DNA of 64,000 bases from Spirochaetales bacterium (GCA_030604195.1 JAUVWI010000005.1:19015-83014), one strand, 5' to 3'. Counted from the first letter of the stretch, positions 24,518-33,714 are shown. A program made the numbers and translations. Notes: generated from the letters alone by a model not told the origin.

Positions 24518-24545
24518 TTGACAATTTATTTCTAAGTAATAAGAC
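24518..24545 (+). promoter_or_regulatory. Promoter of the PAP2-rnf operon, short-leader type
   Basis: TTGACA (24518-24523) with TAAGAC (24540-24545) after 16 bases. The first gene's ATG is at 24556, about ten bases after the -10 box, and no ribosome site is present. The -10 box is weak, so the exact start is uncertain. It lies back-to-back with the rluA promoter. Confidence 0.45.
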
Positions 24546-24555
24546 TAAAAAAGCC

Positions 24556-25020
24556 ATGAGCGTTTTCTACCAGGATATTGCAACACCGGTATTTCTCTCC
24601 ACTTTTTTCAGCTGGTTCATTGCTCAGTTGTTAAAATCCATTATCGGAGTTTTCAGAGGAAGCACTAAAAGCCATGTGGGCTTTCTGCGGCGTTTCTTCT
24701 GGGCAACCGGGGGTATGCCTTCGAGCCATTCCGCTTTAGTTACTGCATTAGCCACATCTATCGGTTTCAGAGAGAGTCTCTCTTCCCCGCTATTTGCTAT
24801 TTCTTTTTTCTATGCTGTGCTGACAATCCGGGATGCTCTGGGGGTAAGGATGGCAGCAGGAACCCAGGCAAGAGTTCTCAATCAATTGATTGCCAGGCTT
24901 TCCGGGCGTTTTGATCTTAAAATAAAGAGTGTAAAAGAGGTTAATGGCCATACTGTTTCCGAGGTCTCTGTAGGTGTTCTGCTTGGATTTTTTATTGCTG
25001 TAGCCTTTACCAGTCTTTAG
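24556..25020 (+). CDS. Divergent PAP2-family membrane protein (YuiD-like)
   Basis: 154 residues with about four membrane segments. The signature Gly-Gly-Met-Pro-Ser-Ser-His-Ser-Ala-Leu-Val-Thr-Ala-Leu-Ala and a later Arg-Asp-Ala-Leu-Gly-Val-Arg mark the divergent-PAP2 (DUF212) family, relatives of acid phosphatases and undecaprenyl-pyrophosphatases with a reduced active site. It heads the operon that includes rnf; a functional link is not known. Confidence 0.83.
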   Translation: MSVFYQDIATPVFLSTFFSWFIAQLLKSIIGVFRGSTKSHVGFLRRFFWATGGMPSSHSALVTALATSIGFRESLSSPLFAISFFYAVLTIRDALGVRMAAGTQARVLNQLIARLSGRFDLKIKSVKEVNGHTVSEVSVGVLLGFFIAVAFTSL

Positions 25021-25027
25021 AAAATCA

Positions 25028-26644
25028 ATGATGATCAGATATTCCCGGATGTGCCCCAAAGTATTATGGTTGATCCTGCTCTTGATTAATCTTGCTTATT
25101 CTATTTGGATTCTATATAAACCGGGAATCAATTTCCAGAGATATTCCTGGCAGGGTTACTATACTCTTTTTATTCGCGCAGAAGAATTGGGCGCGGAGCT
25201 CACAGCGGAACTCAGAGCCCTTCCCGGTGTTACTCTTTTACTCTCTGAAGATTCATCAATTCTATCTTTCAATTCCCTGAATGGAATGGAAAAGGTCACC
25301 CTTGCCGGCGTTGCCGATCGTCTGGATGAAACTGATCCCCGTTTTGATAGCTATATGAAAGAGCTGCCAGGGTATTTTAAGGCGGAAAAGTGGGGAATAA
25401 AATATCAGGTGCTTTACCTGCGCTCGAGAATGAGCCCTGTTACATTGCATTCTCTGCTTGCCCTGGTAATCGAAAGGCATGGATCTGAATTCAGGATGCT
25501 GGAATATGATCCCCAGGCTGCAATGCTTTACGTTGCGCTTTTTCTGCTCTTCTCTCTGTTTCTCTTTATGTTAAGAGCGCCGGCCGGATATCTTATTCTA
25601 TCATTATCAGGACTGCTGCCCTGGCTGTTAAATATCTTAACCGGAAACATTCTTGATCTGATAAGCTTTTATTTGATATTTCCTTTTCACCTGATTTATT
25701 TTGGGCAATTATTTGGCCTGCTGAAAGGTAATCTGACTTCTTCCGGGTTGAAACCATTAGTGAAAAGGGCAGCTCTTAAAAGCTTGATCCCGGGTTTCAC
25801 GCTTTTACTGACCGTATTTGTTCTGGCCAATCTGCTGGTTATTTTGCCTGTTCCCGATTCCAGCACCATTATTAGAAATCTAAGCGCTCTGGCACTGAAT
25901 ATTCTTGCCTATCCTTTTCTTTATCTGCTGCTGAACTGGCGGGCAAAATATATCCGGCACTTCGTTTTTGAGCCCTTACCTATACTGGCCCGCTCCATGG
26001 TCAACAGAAAAATCTCCATAGGCCGCGGCGTCTGGCTCTTTCCTCTCCTATTAATTATTTCTATTTCATTGCCTCTGGCCTTTCTGGAGAAGCGGCTTCA
26101 TGGCTTCAGCCATCCAACTCCCAGGCTGACTGCTTTTAGCTTTGAGAAAATCAGTTGGAAAAGCCTGGAACACCTGCAGTTGACACCCGAAGCCTCTGAT
26201 TTACCGGATCTCTCTGATTTTTTAACTCATTCCGCTTTCCAGCAGGGCATCTTCTTTGGACGGGAATATATATTCCCCTATCCCGGTGAGCGGCTCTATA
26301 TAAGCCGGTATTATCTGGAAAAGAAGGGGGCAGAGAATAGCGGCAGACCTATCGGAAAGCGGCTGAAAATGGTCAGACAATACAAAACCTCCTGGCTTTT
26401 CGAAACTCTGGCGGGCCTGCCTGTCAATAGTGTGGCTGCTATGCTGGCTGCACAGGAAAGGGCTGTGCAGGTTGAAAGGGGCAGTGAAGCGGTGTATCTG
26501 CTTAAACGGACACCCTGGTGGAAAATTCCATTCTTCTTTTTATTTTTCTCTTCTTTATATATAATCTGGCAATTTTATTTGACACCTTCGCCTTTGTATG
26601 GTACTAGAAGTTTTGTTTTCAGGAAGGAAATAAAAGTTATATGA
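25028..26644 (+). CDS. Large hypothetical membrane protein upstream of rnf
   Basis: 538 residues with no family I recognise. One membrane segment lies near 12-30. A ~140-residue soluble, probably periplasmic region follows, which contains Leu-Pro-Gly-Val-Thr-Leu-Leu-Leu. Six or so spans lie between about 165 and 360, then a soluble ~150-residue region and a final span near 505-522 with a short basic tail. It starts seven bases after the PAP2 gene, and its stop overlaps the rnfC start (ATGA), so it is translationally coupled to the Rnf complex. An assembly or accessory role for Rnf is possible, judged from position only. Confidence 0.6.
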   Translation: MMIRYSRMCPKVLWLILLLINLAYSIWILYKPGINFQRYSWQGYYTLFIRAEELGAELTAELRALPGVTLLLSEDSSILSFNSLNGMEKVTLAGVADRLDETDPRFDSYMKELPGYFKAEKWGIKYQVLYLRSRMSPVTLHSLLALVIERHGSEFRMLEYDPQAAMLYVALFLLFSLFLFMLRAPAGYLILSLSGLLPWLLNILTGNILDLISFYLIFPFHLIYFGQLFGLLKGNLTSSGLKPLVKRAALKSLIPGFTLLLTVFVLANLLVILPVPDSSTIIRNLSALALNILAYPFLYLLLNWRAKYIRHFVFEPLPILARSMVNRKISIGRGVWLFPLLLIISISLPLAFLEKRLHGFSHPTPRLTAFSFEKISWKSLEHLQLTPEASDLPDLSDFLTHSAFQQGIFFGREYIFPYPGERLYISRYYLEKKGAENSGRPIGKRLKMVRQYKTSWLFETLAGLPVNSVAAMLAAQERAVQVERGSEAVYLLKRTPWWKIPFFFLFFSSLYIIWQFYLTPSPLYGTRSFVFRKEIKVI

Positions 26645-27969
26645 GTAAGCAGGTTACATTTCCTAAGGGTGGAGTACATCCTCCCGATTTTAAATTATTT
26701 ACCAGCGGGGTTCCCATTAGAAACGCGCCTATTCCGGCTCTTGCAGTAATCCCGATGCAGCAGCATATGGGTAAACCGGCGCAATGTGTGGTGAGTAAAG
26801 ATGACCTGGTTAGGGAAGGAATGCTGATTGGCCGGGCACAGGGGGTTTTCTCCGCCAATATACACTCGCCTATACCCGGAGTGGTAAAGGAAATCCGTGA
26901 AATTTATCTGCCTGCAGGAATACGGAGTGAAGCTGTATCTATAGAGCTGCAGGGTGAATTTGATCGTTCGGGTAAAGATGAGCCCCGGTTGGAGTGGCAG
27001 GGAATCAGCGGCGGTGACCTGTTGAAGAGTTTGGCAGATAAAGGCATTGTGGGCCTGGGCGGAGCAACATTTCCCACTGTATTGAAATATACTGTTCGAG
27101 AAGGAGCTCAGGTTGAATATTTTGTGGTGAATGGGGTGGAATGTGAGCCTTTCCTCACCGCAGACCATAGACTTATGCTGGAAAAATCCATTGAAATTCT
27201 GGAAGGTATCCGGATTGTACAGAAGATAATGAAACCCCGGCAGATTATCATAGGGATAGAAGAGAATAAACCGGATGCAATTACGGTGATGAAAGAGAAT
27301 ATAGTCCGCTCCGGATTGGATTTTAAGGTAGTCGCTCTGGAGGTGAAATATCCCCAGGGCGATGAAAAACAACTTCTCAAAGCAGTAATAGGTAGAGAGG
27401 TGCCCTCAGGCGGCTTGCCCCTGGATATCGGAGCCGTGGTTTCCAATGTAGGGACCATGCAGGCAATATATGAAGCTGTTGTACTGGATAAACCATTAAT
27501 CGAGAGAGTGGTCACTGTTTCCGGTTCGATAATCAGGAACCCCGCCAATTTAAAGGTCAGGCTGGGCACGCCGCTCTCTGAACTGATTGAGGAGTGCGGC
27601 GGTTTTACCGAACCCCCTTCCAAATTGATAGCCGGCGGACCCATGATGGGCTTTGCTGTGTTAAGCGCGGACACACCGGTTACCAAGGGCCTGTCAGGGG
27701 TTATTGCTCTTTCCCGGCGGCAGGTCCGTTCCCCGTTGCAGACACCATGCATCGGCTGCGGACGATGTGTTAAAGCCTGCCCCATAGGCTTGCAGCCTAC
27801 GGTTATCTATAAATGGATTGAGCATGGTGAATATGAAGAGGCTTTGAACGAGGGTCTTATGGATTGTAAAGAATGCGGCTGTTGCGGTTACAGCTGTCCT
27901 GCCCGTATTCCCCTGATACAGGGAATGAAGTTAGGGAAGGTTATGTCTCGAAAGAATAAGAAGGCCTAG
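26641..27969 (+). CDS. rnfC: Rnf complex subunit RnfC
   Basis: The membrane-associated NADH/ferredoxin-linked subunit of the Rnf ion-translocating oxidoreductase. 442 residues. A Rossmann-like nucleotide/FMN region contains Gly-Leu-Gly-Gly-Ala-Thr-Phe-Pro and Asn-Gly-Val-Glu-Cys-Glu-Pro. Two 4Fe-4S motifs follow near the C-terminus: Cys-Ile-Gly-Cys-Gly-Arg-Cys-Val-Lys-Ala-Cys-Pro and Cys-Lys-Glu-Cys-Gly-Cys-Cys-Gly-Tyr-Ser-Cys-Pro. It lacks the long C-terminal tail found in some gammaproteobacterial versions. First of six contiguous rnf genes in the order C-D-G-E-A-B. Confidence 0.95.
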   Translation: MSKQVTFPKGGVHPPDFKLFTSGVPIRNAPIPALAVIPMQQHMGKPAQCVVSKDDLVREGMLIGRAQGVFSANIHSPIPGVVKEIREIYLPAGIRSEAVSIELQGEFDRSGKDEPRLEWQGISGGDLLKSLADKGIVGLGGATFPTVLKYTVREGAQVEYFVVNGVECEPFLTADHRLMLEKSIEILEGIRIVQKIMKPRQIIIGIEENKPDAITVMKENIVRSGLDFKVVALEVKYPQGDEKQLLKAVIGREVPSGGLPLDIGAVVSNVGTMQAIYEAVVLDKPLIERVVTVSGSIIRNPANLKVRLGTPLSELIEECGGFTEPPSKLIAGGPMMGFAVLSADTPVTKGLSGVIALSRRQVRSPLQTPCIGCGRCVKACPIGLQPTVIYKWIEHGEYEEALNEGLMDCKECGCCGYSCPARIPLIQGMKLGKVMSRKNKKA

Positions 27970-27971
27970 GA

Positions 27972-29078
27972 ATGGAAAAAAATGATAATCTATTGGTAAC
28001 AGTTTCTCCCCATCTCCATTCAGGGAGTTCAACTGCCGGAATAATGACCGCTGTAATCCTGGTTCTGCTTCCGGCAGGGGCCTGGGGTGTTTTTATTTTT
28101 GGCGTTTACTCTTTTATGGTTATCCTGGCCGCTGTTCTTGCCAGTGTATTGACTGAACTGATTATCAACCGTCTTCTGGGAACCTTTACACTGAATGACG
28201 GAAGTGCGGTGCTGACCGGTTTATTGGTGGGATATAATATGCCTCCTTCAATTCCCATCTACATACCTGTTGTAGCTTCAATTTTTGCTATTGCCGTAGT
28301 GAAGCATACCTTTGGCGGCCTGGGAAGAAACTGGATGAATCCGGCCCTGGCAGGACGGGTCTTTGTAATGTTCTCCTGGACCGGTCCAATGACCACCTGG
28401 CTGGCGCCTAAGAGCTGGGGTTTGGCCGATGCGGTAACCGGGGCTTCACCGCTTGGATTCGTTAAAGCAGGCCTGCTCGATCTCCAGGGGGGAAGTGTAG
28501 CCGGACCAGCAACATTTCTGGCATCAAAAGGATATCCGGTAACAGGCCTCGATACTGCAGTAACCGGCTGGCTCAACGGGCACATCTTTGATCCAATTGG
28601 AGCAACACTGACCAATGGATACGTTGATCTTTTTGTAGGTAATATTCCCGGCTGTATCGGCGAGGTATCGGCGTTGTTGCTTATATTGGGGAGTGTTTAT
28701 CTTTTCCTTAAAAAAATTATCACCTGGGAGATTCCTCTAACCTATCTGGCAAGTTTCAGTTTGCTGATCTGGATATTTGGCGGCCTGCCCTTTGGTAATG
28801 GATTTTTTAGAGGTGATATTCTATTCAACCTTTTCTCCGGCGGTTTGATTCTTGGCGCTCTATTCATGGCCACGGATATGGTGACTTCACCGATTACCGG
28901 CAGAGGAATGATCCTTTTTGGGGTGGGCGCCGGTTTTTTGACCTTTCTTATCAGAACCTACGGTTCCTTTCCGGAAGGGGTCTCTCTGGCAATTATTATT
29001 ATGAATATGTTTGTGCCTCTGATCGATCGTTTTACTAAACCGGTGAAATTCGGGTTAGTCAGTGAGGGCAAAGCATGA
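27972..29078 (+). CDS. rnfD: Rnf complex subunit RnfD
   Basis: A 368-residue membrane flavoprotein with eight to ten spans. It shows the family's Gly-Arg-Asn-Trp-Met-Asn-Pro-Ala. The covalent-FMN motif, normally (S/T)GAT, appears here as Asp-Ala-Val-Thr-Gly-Ala-Ser-Pro-Leu (153-161): Ser159 stands where Thr is usually flavinylated by ApbE. The gene begins two bases after rnfC and overlaps rnfG by four. Confidence 0.94.
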   Translation: MEKNDNLLVTVSPHLHSGSSTAGIMTAVILVLLPAGAWGVFIFGVYSFMVILAAVLASVLTELIINRLLGTFTLNDGSAVLTGLLVGYNMPPSIPIYIPVVASIFAIAVVKHTFGGLGRNWMNPALAGRVFVMFSWTGPMTTWLAPKSWGLADAVTGASPLGFVKAGLLDLQGGSVAGPATFLASKGYPVTGLDTAVTGWLNGHIFDPIGATLTNGYVDLFVGNIPGCIGEVSALLLILGSVYLFLKKIITWEIPLTYLASFSLLIWIFGGLPFGNGFFRGDILFNLFSGGLILGALFMATDMVTSPITGRGMILFGVGAGFLTFLIRTYGSFPEGVSLAIIIMNMFVPLIDRFTKPVKFGLVSEGKA

Positions 29079-29641
29079 AGTCAATATTTCTAACCGGGGG
29101 AAAATTATTTTTGATCTGTGCCGTTGCCGCCCTGACCCTTGGCATTATCAATGCAATAACCGAGCCGGTAATAGCAGCACGCAAGGTGTTGGAATTAAAT
29201 AAAGCGCTAAACAGTCTAACAGGAGAGCTTAAGGCGGCAGAAGGTGTAGTAGTTGAGGGGGAGGTAGTGGTAAAAGTCTATTATCCTGTTCTAAGGGATG
29301 GAAAAGTTGATAGCTACATTCTGGAACTTTCCGGCGGCGGCTACGCCGGTGATATGAAGATACTCAGCCGTTATAAATTGAATGGGGAAATCATTTCCGT
29401 AAAACTAATGGATAACCTGGAAACACCCGGTCTTGGTAAAAAAGCTGAAAATCCGGAATATATGAAGAAATTTATCGGAGCGGGAAGCAGCAATCCGGTG
29501 CCGGTGCTTAAAAGTATGCTTGAACAACCGGAAGCAGAGGCTATTACCGGCGCCACCATTACCTTTATCGGCGTAGCCAAAGCGCTTGACCAGGGTTCGC
29601 GTTTCATTACCAGCGGCAGGATTGGGAAAGGCAGGGAGTAG
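29075..29641 (+). CDS. rnfG: Rnf complex subunit RnfG
   Basis: 188 residues: one N-terminal membrane segment and a periplasmic FMN-binding domain. The flavinylation motif Glu-Ala-Ile-Thr-Gly-Ala-Thr-Ile-Thr is complete, with Thr161 the expected FMN attachment residue. It also contains the family's Glu-Thr-Pro-Gly-Leu-Gly. In the complex it passes electrons between RnfD and the other subunits. It overlaps rnfD (ATGA). Confidence 0.94.
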   Translation: MKSIFLTGGKLFLICAVAALTLGIINAITEPVIAARKVLELNKALNSLTGELKAAEGVVVEGEVVVKVYYPVLRDGKVDSYILELSGGGYAGDMKILSRYKLNGEIISVKLMDNLETPGLGKKAENPEYMKKFIGAGSSNPVPVLKSMLEQPEAEAITGATITFIGVAKALDQGSRFITSGRIGKGRE

Positions 29642-29644
29642 GGT

Positions 29645-30289
29645 ATGCTCAAAGAGTTCACTAAAGGTATAATAAAAGAAAATCCCATCTTTATTATTTT
29701 ACTTGGCCTTTGCCCGGCACTGGCAGTTTCCACCCAGGTGGTGAATGCCCTGGGAATGGGCGCCGGAGTTATCTTTGTGCTGCTGGGCTCGAATATTTTT
29801 GTATCCCTGTTGAAGGATTTTATTCCTGAAAAGATACGAATTCCCGCTTACATTGTAATCATAGCCTCTTTTGTGACAATCGTGGATCTGGTAATGCAGG
29901 CTTATGCCCCGGCCCTCTCCCGAAACCTGGGAGTCTTTGTGCAGCTTATTGTAGTAAATTGTGTAATACTGGGCCGTGCTGAAGCTTTTGCCAATAAGAA
30001 TAACCTTTCCCGCTCTGTTCTCGATGCCCTTGGTATGGGTATAGGCTTTACCCTTGGCCTGCTGTTGATCTCACTGATACGCGAGGTATTGGGAGCGGGC
30101 ACAATCACTCTCTTTCCCATGGGAAATTTTAATGGTGTTATCCGTATTCCCGGGCTTTACAGCGCGCCGGTGCAGGTGATTGGCCTGGCAACCGGTGCAC
30201 TGCTGGTTATGGGATATTTAAAAGCGCTTTTTAACTGGTTTGAGCAGAGGAAAAAGGCAGGAATAAGGGTTGAAGGGAGCAGTTCATGA
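29645..30289 (+). CDS. rnfE: Rnf complex subunit RnfE
   Basis: 214 residues with six membrane spans, homologous to NqrD. Typical features are the start Phe-Thr-Lys-Gly-Ile-Ile-Lys-Glu-Asn-Pro-Ile-Phe, then Leu-Gly-Leu-Cys-Pro-Ala-Leu-Ala-Val-Ser, and the half-channel Val-Asn-Cys-Val-Ile-Leu-Gly-Arg-Ala-Glu-Ala-Phe-Ala. The conserved Cys residues form a membrane-embedded Fe-S site with RnfA. It overlaps rnfA by four bases. Confidence 0.95.
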   Translation: MLKEFTKGIIKENPIFIILLGLCPALAVSTQVVNALGMGAGVIFVLLGSNIFVSLLKDFIPEKIRIPAYIVIIASFVTIVDLVMQAYAPALSRNLGVFVQLIVVNCVILGRAEAFANKNNLSRSVLDALGMGIGFTLGLLLISLIREVLGAGTITLFPMGNFNGVIRIPGLYSAPVQVIGLATGALLVMGYLKALFNWFEQRKKAGIRVEGSSS

Positions 30290-30876
30290 CCTATATCGGT
30301 ATTATCATTACTTTTGTATTAATTGAGAACTTTATTTTGACTCAGTTTCTAGGATTGTGCCCCTTTATCGGGGTTTCCAGGAACATTGACTCGGCTGTGG
30401 GTATGGGCTTTGCGGTTATTTTTGTAATGTCCATGGCTGCGCTCACCACCTGGGCTGTATATAATCTTATTTTGCTTCCTTTGGGCATTGCCTATCTGCA
30501 GACCATGACCTTTATTCTGATCATTGCCACCCTGGTACAATTTGTTGAAATGATAATTCAGAAGATATCCCCGCCTCTCTATAAAGCCCTGGGTATCTAT
30601 CTGCCGTTGATCACCACTAATTGCGCAGTTATGGGAATCGCTTTAATTGCGGTGAGAAAAGAATATGATGCTTTAGAGAGCTTTGCAGCCGGATTCGCTG
30701 CGGGAGTGGGTTTCCTGCTTGCTATTCTTGTCATGGCTTCACTGCGCGAGAAGCTGGACTCGGAATGGGTGCCCAAACCCTTTAAAGGCATCCCAATTGC
30801 ATTTGTTACCGCCGGACTTATGGCTTTAGCCTTCATGGCCTTTGACAAAGCATTACTAAAAAACCTGATCGGTTAG
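30286..30876 (+). CDS. rnfA: Rnf complex subunit RnfA
   Basis: 196 residues, six spans, the inverted-topology partner of RnfE (NqrE homologue). It contains Glu-Asn-Phe-Ile-Leu-Thr-Gln-Phe-Leu-Gly-Leu-Cys-Pro-Phe-Ile-Gly-Val-Ser and Thr-Thr-Asn-Cys-Ala-Val-Met-Gly, including the two Cys residues expected for the intramembrane cluster. Confidence 0.95.
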   Translation: MTYIGIIITFVLIENFILTQFLGLCPFIGVSRNIDSAVGMGFAVIFVMSMAALTTWAVYNLILLPLGIAYLQTMTFILIIATLVQFVEMIIQKISPPLYKALGIYLPLITTNCAVMGIALIAVRKEYDALESFAAGFAAGVGFLLAILVMASLREKLDSEWVPKPFKGIPIAFVTAGLMALAFMAFDKALLKNLIG

Positions 30877-30889
30877 GAGGCAGCCAGGG

Positions 30890-31711
30890 ATGTTTGCACA
30901 AGTAATATCTGCGGTAATTTCAGTAGCCGGGCTGGGCCTGCTTATGGGAGTTGGTCTGGCCGTTGCCTCGAAGTTTCTGGCGGTGCAAAAGGATGAACGT
31001 ATTGCCGTTATAGAAGCTGAGCTGCCCGGGCTTAACTGCGGGGTCTGCGGGTATGCGGGTTGTGCCTCCTATGCTGAAGTCATCGCCGGCAAGGATGAGG
31101 AGAATCTGACCCTGTGCACTCCGGGTGGACCGGATGTTGTGCAGAAGATCTCTGAGATCATGGGAGTTGAGGCTGCGGCTATAGCGGAAAAACGGATTAT
31201 CCAGGTGCATTGCACCGGCGGCAGGGATAAAGCGGAATATGAGTTTGCCTACAGCGGCATACGGGACTGCAACGCTCTCTATGCTCTTTACGGCGGCGAT
31301 AAAAAGTGCAAACATGGCTGCCTGGGGCTGGGCAGTTGTATACGTGTCTGTCCGGTAAATGCCATTTCCTACACTGAGAATGGTCTGGTTTGGGTAAATA
31401 AAGAGCTCTGTATTGCCTGCGGTAAGTGTATTGAAGTATGCCCCACCGGGGTTATGCGCTGGCTGCCCTATGAGAGTGATTATCTGGTCGCCTGTAATTC
31501 AACGGATAAGGGTGGGGTAGTCAGAAAGATCTGCAAGGTGGGGTGTATAGCCTGCAAGATTTGTGAAAAAAAATCTCCCGACGGTGGGTATAAAGTGGAA
31601 GATTTTCTCTCCCGTATTGATTACCAGGCGGAAGGAGATAGGGAATCAGGAGCTGTAGCCTGTCCTACTAAATGTATTATAAGGAATGATGTAGAAAACA
31701 AGAAAAAATGA
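30890..31711 (+). CDS. rnfB: Rnf complex subunit RnfB (Fe-S protein)
   Basis: 273 residues: one N-terminal membrane anchor, then Leu-Asn-Cys-Gly-Val-Cys-Gly-Tyr-Ala-Gly-Cys (the four-Cys cluster completed by a later Cys), then at least two ferredoxin-type 4Fe-4S motifs (Cys-Leu-Gly-Leu-Gly-Ser-Cys-Ile-Arg-Val-Cys-Pro; Cys-Ile-Ala-Cys-Gly-Lys-Cys-Ile-Glu-Val-Cys-Pro) and further Cys clusters downstream. It accepts electrons from reduced ferredoxin. An AGGAGG site precedes it by the usual distance, and its stop overlaps the GH57-like start. Confidence 0.94.
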   Translation: MFAQVISAVISVAGLGLLMGVGLAVASKFLAVQKDERIAVIEAELPGLNCGVCGYAGCASYAEVIAGKDEENLTLCTPGGPDVVQKISEIMGVEAAAIAEKRIIQVHCTGGRDKAEYEFAYSGIRDCNALYALYGGDKKCKHGCLGLGSCIRVCPVNAISYTENGLVWVNKELCIACGKCIEVCPTGVMRWLPYESDYLVACNSTDKGGVVRKICKVGCIACKICEKKSPDGGYKVEDFLSRIDYQAEGDRESGAVACPTKCIIRNDVENKKK

Positions 31712-33714
31712 ATTCTATCCAATTCATTTTCGTAACCTACAATCACCAGCCTGAAGGCAGTGTACATTCACAATTTGAATTTGCCTATCAGGAGAGTTAT
31801 AAACCCTTCTTGACTACTTTAAATTCCTTCCCTGATTTTCCGGTTGTGCTTCATTATTCCGGTTCGCTGCTAAAATGGATACAGAAAAATCATCCTGAGT
31901 TTTTTATGCTGCTGGAAGAGATGGTCAGCCGTAAGCAGGTTGAGCTTTTGGGAAGCGGTTTTTATAATCCTATTCTGTCAATAATCCCGAATGCAGACAA
32001 AATTGGCCAGATGGAAATGCTGACTACTTTCCTGCGCACCAATTTCGGCAACCGTCCAAGGGGCTGCCTGCTCAGCGGGCAGGTATGGGAACCGAGTTTA
32101 GCCGCTACCTTAGATTCCAGCGGTATGGAATATACCTTTCTTGCTGACCGCTATTTTCTGAGTGCCGGTTTGGAAGAGAAAGAACTGTTTTTACCCTACC
32201 TTACTGAAGATCAGGGTAAGGTTATTTCTGTATTTCCCCTGTCAGTTGACTTAGGCAGACTTATGGAAACATATAAGTCTGTTGAAATAATAGATTATTT
32301 AAAAGAGGCAGCAGACACAACGGGCAGGCGGGTCGCCTCCATTCTGATCGATGGAAATAGATTTACCCATAAAAATGAAAAATGGCTGACTGGTTTTATT
32401 GAAGCTGTTAAAAAAAACTCTGAGTGGCTTATACCGGTGACTTCCCGGAAATATATGCGCAATAACCGGCCTGAAGGCAAAATATATTTTCCCTGTCTGG
32501 CTGATGAAGAAATAATGATCCGGGCGCTGGATCGAAAGCGTGAAAAGCAATACCTGCAGATAAAAGAGAAGATAAGAAAAAATCCTGCTGGTGACATTTT
32601 CCTGCATGGCGGGATTTTCCGCCAGTTTATGACCCGTTATCCGGAGATAGATCTGCTCTACGCGCGAATGATCTATACCCATCTGCTGGTTAACCAGGTA
32701 AGGGGTGATAAATATAAAAAGATGTCGGCACGGGATGAGCTCTGGAAGGGGCAGGCAGGTGGTGTTTTCTGGAACTCTCCGGCAGGGGGGGTCTATGCCA
32801 ATCATCTGAGAAAGTCCGCTTATCGTGCCTTTCTGGAGGCTGAAAAAATAGCCAGAGTGCCGGAAATGTTCATTCCTGCGATAATCAGTGTGGATTTCGA
32901 TATGGATGGAGACAAGGAGTTTCTCTATCAGGGCAAAATGATGAACGCCTATATTCATAAAAAAGGCGGTTCCCTTTTTGCTCTCGATTTTTTACCTGTC
33001 TGTTGGAATTATCTGGATACCCTCTCACGCTGGCCTGAGTCTTACCATGAAAACCGGCAGCAGGGCTGCGACTGGTATGCTCGCCGCAGTTTTCTGGATC
33101 ATTTTTTCACACCGGATGCTACAATAGCTTCATTTGACACCATGGATTATGACGAAGCCGGCGATTTTTTATGTTCAAGTTATGAATTGGTGGAAAACAG
33201 AAAAGAACCACCCGGAATAACCCTGCGCTGTGAAGGGAGCGTCAAGCAGGGCAGGTCAAGGCATGCGCTAACCCTGGAGAAACGTTTTGTCTTTTCGCAA
33301 ACAGGGGTTGAAGTATATATAAAGCTTATCAACATATCTCCTGAAAAACTCAAACTCTGGTATGGGTCAGAGATCAACCTTGCTCTTGCTTCCATGGACC
33401 TTGCGAGTATGCGCATTTTCGGGGTAAAAGATAAGGAAAAGAATGAGATCGCTGCTGATAAAAAGAGCGGGGATAAGGTAGATTCCCTGGTCATTCGTGA
33501 TCTTCTTAATAAGGTGGCTATTACTCTTTCTTCAGATAGAAAGCTGGAAATATGGAGTCTGCCGGTGGTAACCACTTCACAAGCTGAAGGCGGTATGAAA
33601 AAGATCTACCAGTCTTCCTGTTTTATCTGTCATTGGCTGTTGGAACTGGATAGCCAGGATAGCTGGGAGACAAGCCTTTCCCTTAAATTACAGAAAAAAA
33701 AGAGCGCATTGTAG
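31708..33714 (+). CDS. GH57-like protein (alpha-glucanotransferase/amylase family), nucleophile apparently lost
   Basis: 668 residues with the GH57 catalytic-barrel layout followed by the beta-rich DUF1925/DUF1926-type C-terminal domains of 4-alpha-glucanotransferases. Motif 1 (Tyr-Asn-His-Gln-Pro) and motif 2 (Gly-Ser-Gly-Phe-Tyr-Asn-Pro) are present. Motif 3, which in Thermococcus litoralis enzyme reads Thr-Glu-Arg-Val-Trp with the nucleophile Glu123, is here Ser-Gly-Gln-Val-Trp (123-127), so Gly124 replaces the Glu. The acid/base Asp seems kept at Asp215 (Ile-Asp-Gly-Asn). It is probably not a normal glycosidase; a glucan-binding or regulatory role is possible. The ATGA overlap with rnfB places it in the rnf operon. 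Confidence 0.78.
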   Translation: MNSIQFIFVTYNHQPEGSVHSQFEFAYQESYKPFLTTLNSFPDFPVVLHYSGSLLKWIQKNHPEFFMLLEEMVSRKQVELLGSGFYNPILSIIPNADKIGQMEMLTTFLRTNFGNRPRGCLLSGQVWEPSLAATLDSSGMEYTFLADRYFLSAGLEEKELFLPYLTEDQGKVISVFPLSVDLGRLMETYKSVEIIDYLKEAADTTGRRVASILIDGNRFTHKNEKWLTGFIEAVKKNSEWLIPVTSRKYMRNNRPEGKIYFPCLADEEIMIRALDRKREKQYLQIKEKIRKNPAGDIFLHGGIFRQFMTRYPEIDLLYARMIYTHLLVNQVRGDKYKKMSARDELWKGQAGGVFWNSPAGGVYANHLRKSAYRAFLEAEKIARVPEMFIPAIISVDFDMDGDKEFLYQGKMMNAYIHKKGGSLFALDFLPVCWNYLDTLSRWPESYHENRQQGCDWYARRSFLDHFFTPDATIASFDTMDYDEAGDFLCSSYELVENRKEPPGITLRCEGSVKQGRSRHALTLEKRFVFSQTGVEVYIKLINISPEKLKLWYGSEINLALASMDLASMRIFGVKDKEKNEIAADKKSGDKVDSLVIRDLLNKVAITLSSDRKLEIWSLPVVTTSQAEGGMKKIYQSSCFICHWLLELDSQDSWETSLSLKLQKKKSAL

